Positions 63,596 to 64,000 of a stretch of DNA of 64,000 nucleotides are shown here, piece by piece (positions within the stretch are counted from its first letter, which is position 1; each line of letters begins with the position of its first letter). The translations under genes and the position numbers were made by a program. The stretch is from assembly GCF_030815255.1 (NCBI RefSeq), contig NZ_JAUSWN010000002.1, positions 147,713 through 211,712 of the forward strand, written 5' to 3'. The notes under the pieces were generated by a model that saw only the letters and a list, made by a program, of their open reading frames with translations, had not been told where the DNA came from and did no database searches. This DNA comes from Hathewaya limosa. GTDB lineage: Bacteria > Bacillota > Clostridia > Clostridiales > Clostridiaceae.

Positions 63596-63784
63596 GTTTT
63601 TTTATATATCTTTTTTAGCATTTATGTCTAAATAGGACTTTTTAAGTAAAAACTTTTCCGAGTGTGTCAATAAACAAAATATCTATAAAAAAGAAGAAAA
63701 AAGGAGGAATAATAACATAATCAGGCTAAATAAATAAATATATAAATATTGATGTATAATTATATGATATTATATATCTTGTCG

Positions 63785-63798
63785 CTGCGGCAACGCAG
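63785..63798. other. GCAA-loop hairpin upstream of the rRNA promoter
   Basis: CTGCG (63785-63789), GCAA, CGCAG (63794-63798): a GNRA-type tetraloop hairpin, the only GC-rich spot in this AT-rich stretch, 40 bases before the -35. The rest of 63596-63837 has no gene or clear signal. Confidence 0.4.
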
Positions 63799-63837
63799 TA
63801 AAACAACAAATTAAATTAAAAAATTTAAAAAAGGTTG

Positions 63838-63866
63838 TTGACAAAGAAAAAGAAATTTGATATTAT
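63838..63866 (+). promoter_or_regulatory. rRNA operon promoter
   Basis: TTGACA (63838-63843), 17 bases, TATTAT (63861-63866), near-consensus, preceded by an A/T-rich region like an UP element. Confidence 0.85.
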
Positions 63867-63872
63867 AAGTAA

Positions 63873-64000
63873 GTCGCTTGGTGAGAGCGGTTGAAAGTGA
63901 GAAATTGATCTTTGAAAATTAAACAGAGTATGATAAACAACTCGTATTCTTTTGAAATAAAAATTAAATGCTTAGCAAGTAATGCTTAAGTCAGAACAAA
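63873..64000 (+). other. rRNA leader, 16S gene lies past the window end
   Basis: The leader has the clostridial rrn phrase TGATCTTTGAAAATTAAACA (63908-63927) and a TGCTTAG...TGCTTAAG antitermination-like stretch near 63970. Mature 16S sequence has not begun by 64000. Confidence 0.8.

Noticed and set aside
63749..63773. Second rRNA promoter (TTGATG and TATTAT)
   Set aside because: The spacer is only 13 bases, too short for a sigma-A promoter.

Overview
The window is about 64 kb of very AT-rich, low-GC Gram-positive DNA centred on the chromosomal replication origin of a spore-forming Clostridium. This rests on rpmH-oriC-dnaA-dnaN-yaaA-recF-remB-gyrB-gyrA followed by an rRNA promoter on the right. 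On the left it rests on rnpA-yidD-yidC-jag-mnmE-mnmG-rsmG-noc-soj-spo0J, with sporulation-type genes (yyaC, lonC) further out. The style suggests Clostridium sensu stricto, perhaps the C. novyi / C. botulinum group III lineage, but the species call is a guess.

Layout, left to right. 1-2.2 kb: a truncated GH65 disaccharide phosphorylase with beta-phosphoglucomutase. 2.3-12.7 kb: a PHP-domain protein, a giant pseudokinase/AAA/TPR/GGDEF signalling protein, methionine aminopeptidase, an unknown protein, a DMT-type transporter and a small membrane protein. 13-15 kb: a DnaD-like protein and a DnaC/DnaI-like helicase loader. 15.0-16.4 kb: a 13-gene tRNA array (Glu, Val, Asp, Thr repeated in tandem) on the minus strand. 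16.7-28.5 kb: a mixed region with a flavoprotein, purA, a second FAD enzyme, pgsA, yhaM, an LCP cell-wall enzyme with a PEPK-repeat tail, a tiny possibly forespore gene, a TetR operon, an rRNA methyltransferase and thpR. 28.6-31.1 kb: a Crp-type regulator and an orphan trpB behind a T-box leader.

31.2-39.9 kb is a minus-strand replication/ribosome block: dnaB, lonC, rplI, gdpP, a DUF2232 membrane protein, a MazG-like protein, rpsR-ssb-rpsF with an S6:S18-type leader, and a DUF951 protein. 40.1-43.0 kb holds a selenium-linked set: yedF, a DUF3343 protein, a LysE exporter and a class V aminotransferase. 43.1-53.8 kb carries yyaC, a DUF4446 protein, the soj/spo0J partition pair with two perfect parS palindromes, noc, tRNA-modification genes and the rpmH operon. 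53.8-56.2 kb is a bipartite oriC flanking dnaA. The DnaA-box, DnaA-trio and AT-rich unwinding parts are readable between dnaA and dnaN.

Most genes run away from the origin, with the replication fork. The genes work together in replication initiation and segregation (dnaA, dnaN, dnaB, DnaD/DnaI-like proteins, soj, spo0J, parS), topology (gyrAB), ribosome assembly and tRNA modification, and nucleotide signalling (gdpP, GGDEF protein).

The most notable unexplained signals are these: (1) four 9-mers resembling DnaA boxes in exact 11-bp register, in an intergenic region that looks like a small-RNA gene; (2) a PurR-like operator with identical geometry upstream of purA and of an uncharacterised FAD enzyme; (3) two genes, map and noc, whose strong Shine-Dalgarno is separated from ATG by a hairpin; (4) a sigma-G-like promoter in front of a 37-residue basic peptide; (5) the 1782-residue pseudokinase-GGDEF protein.
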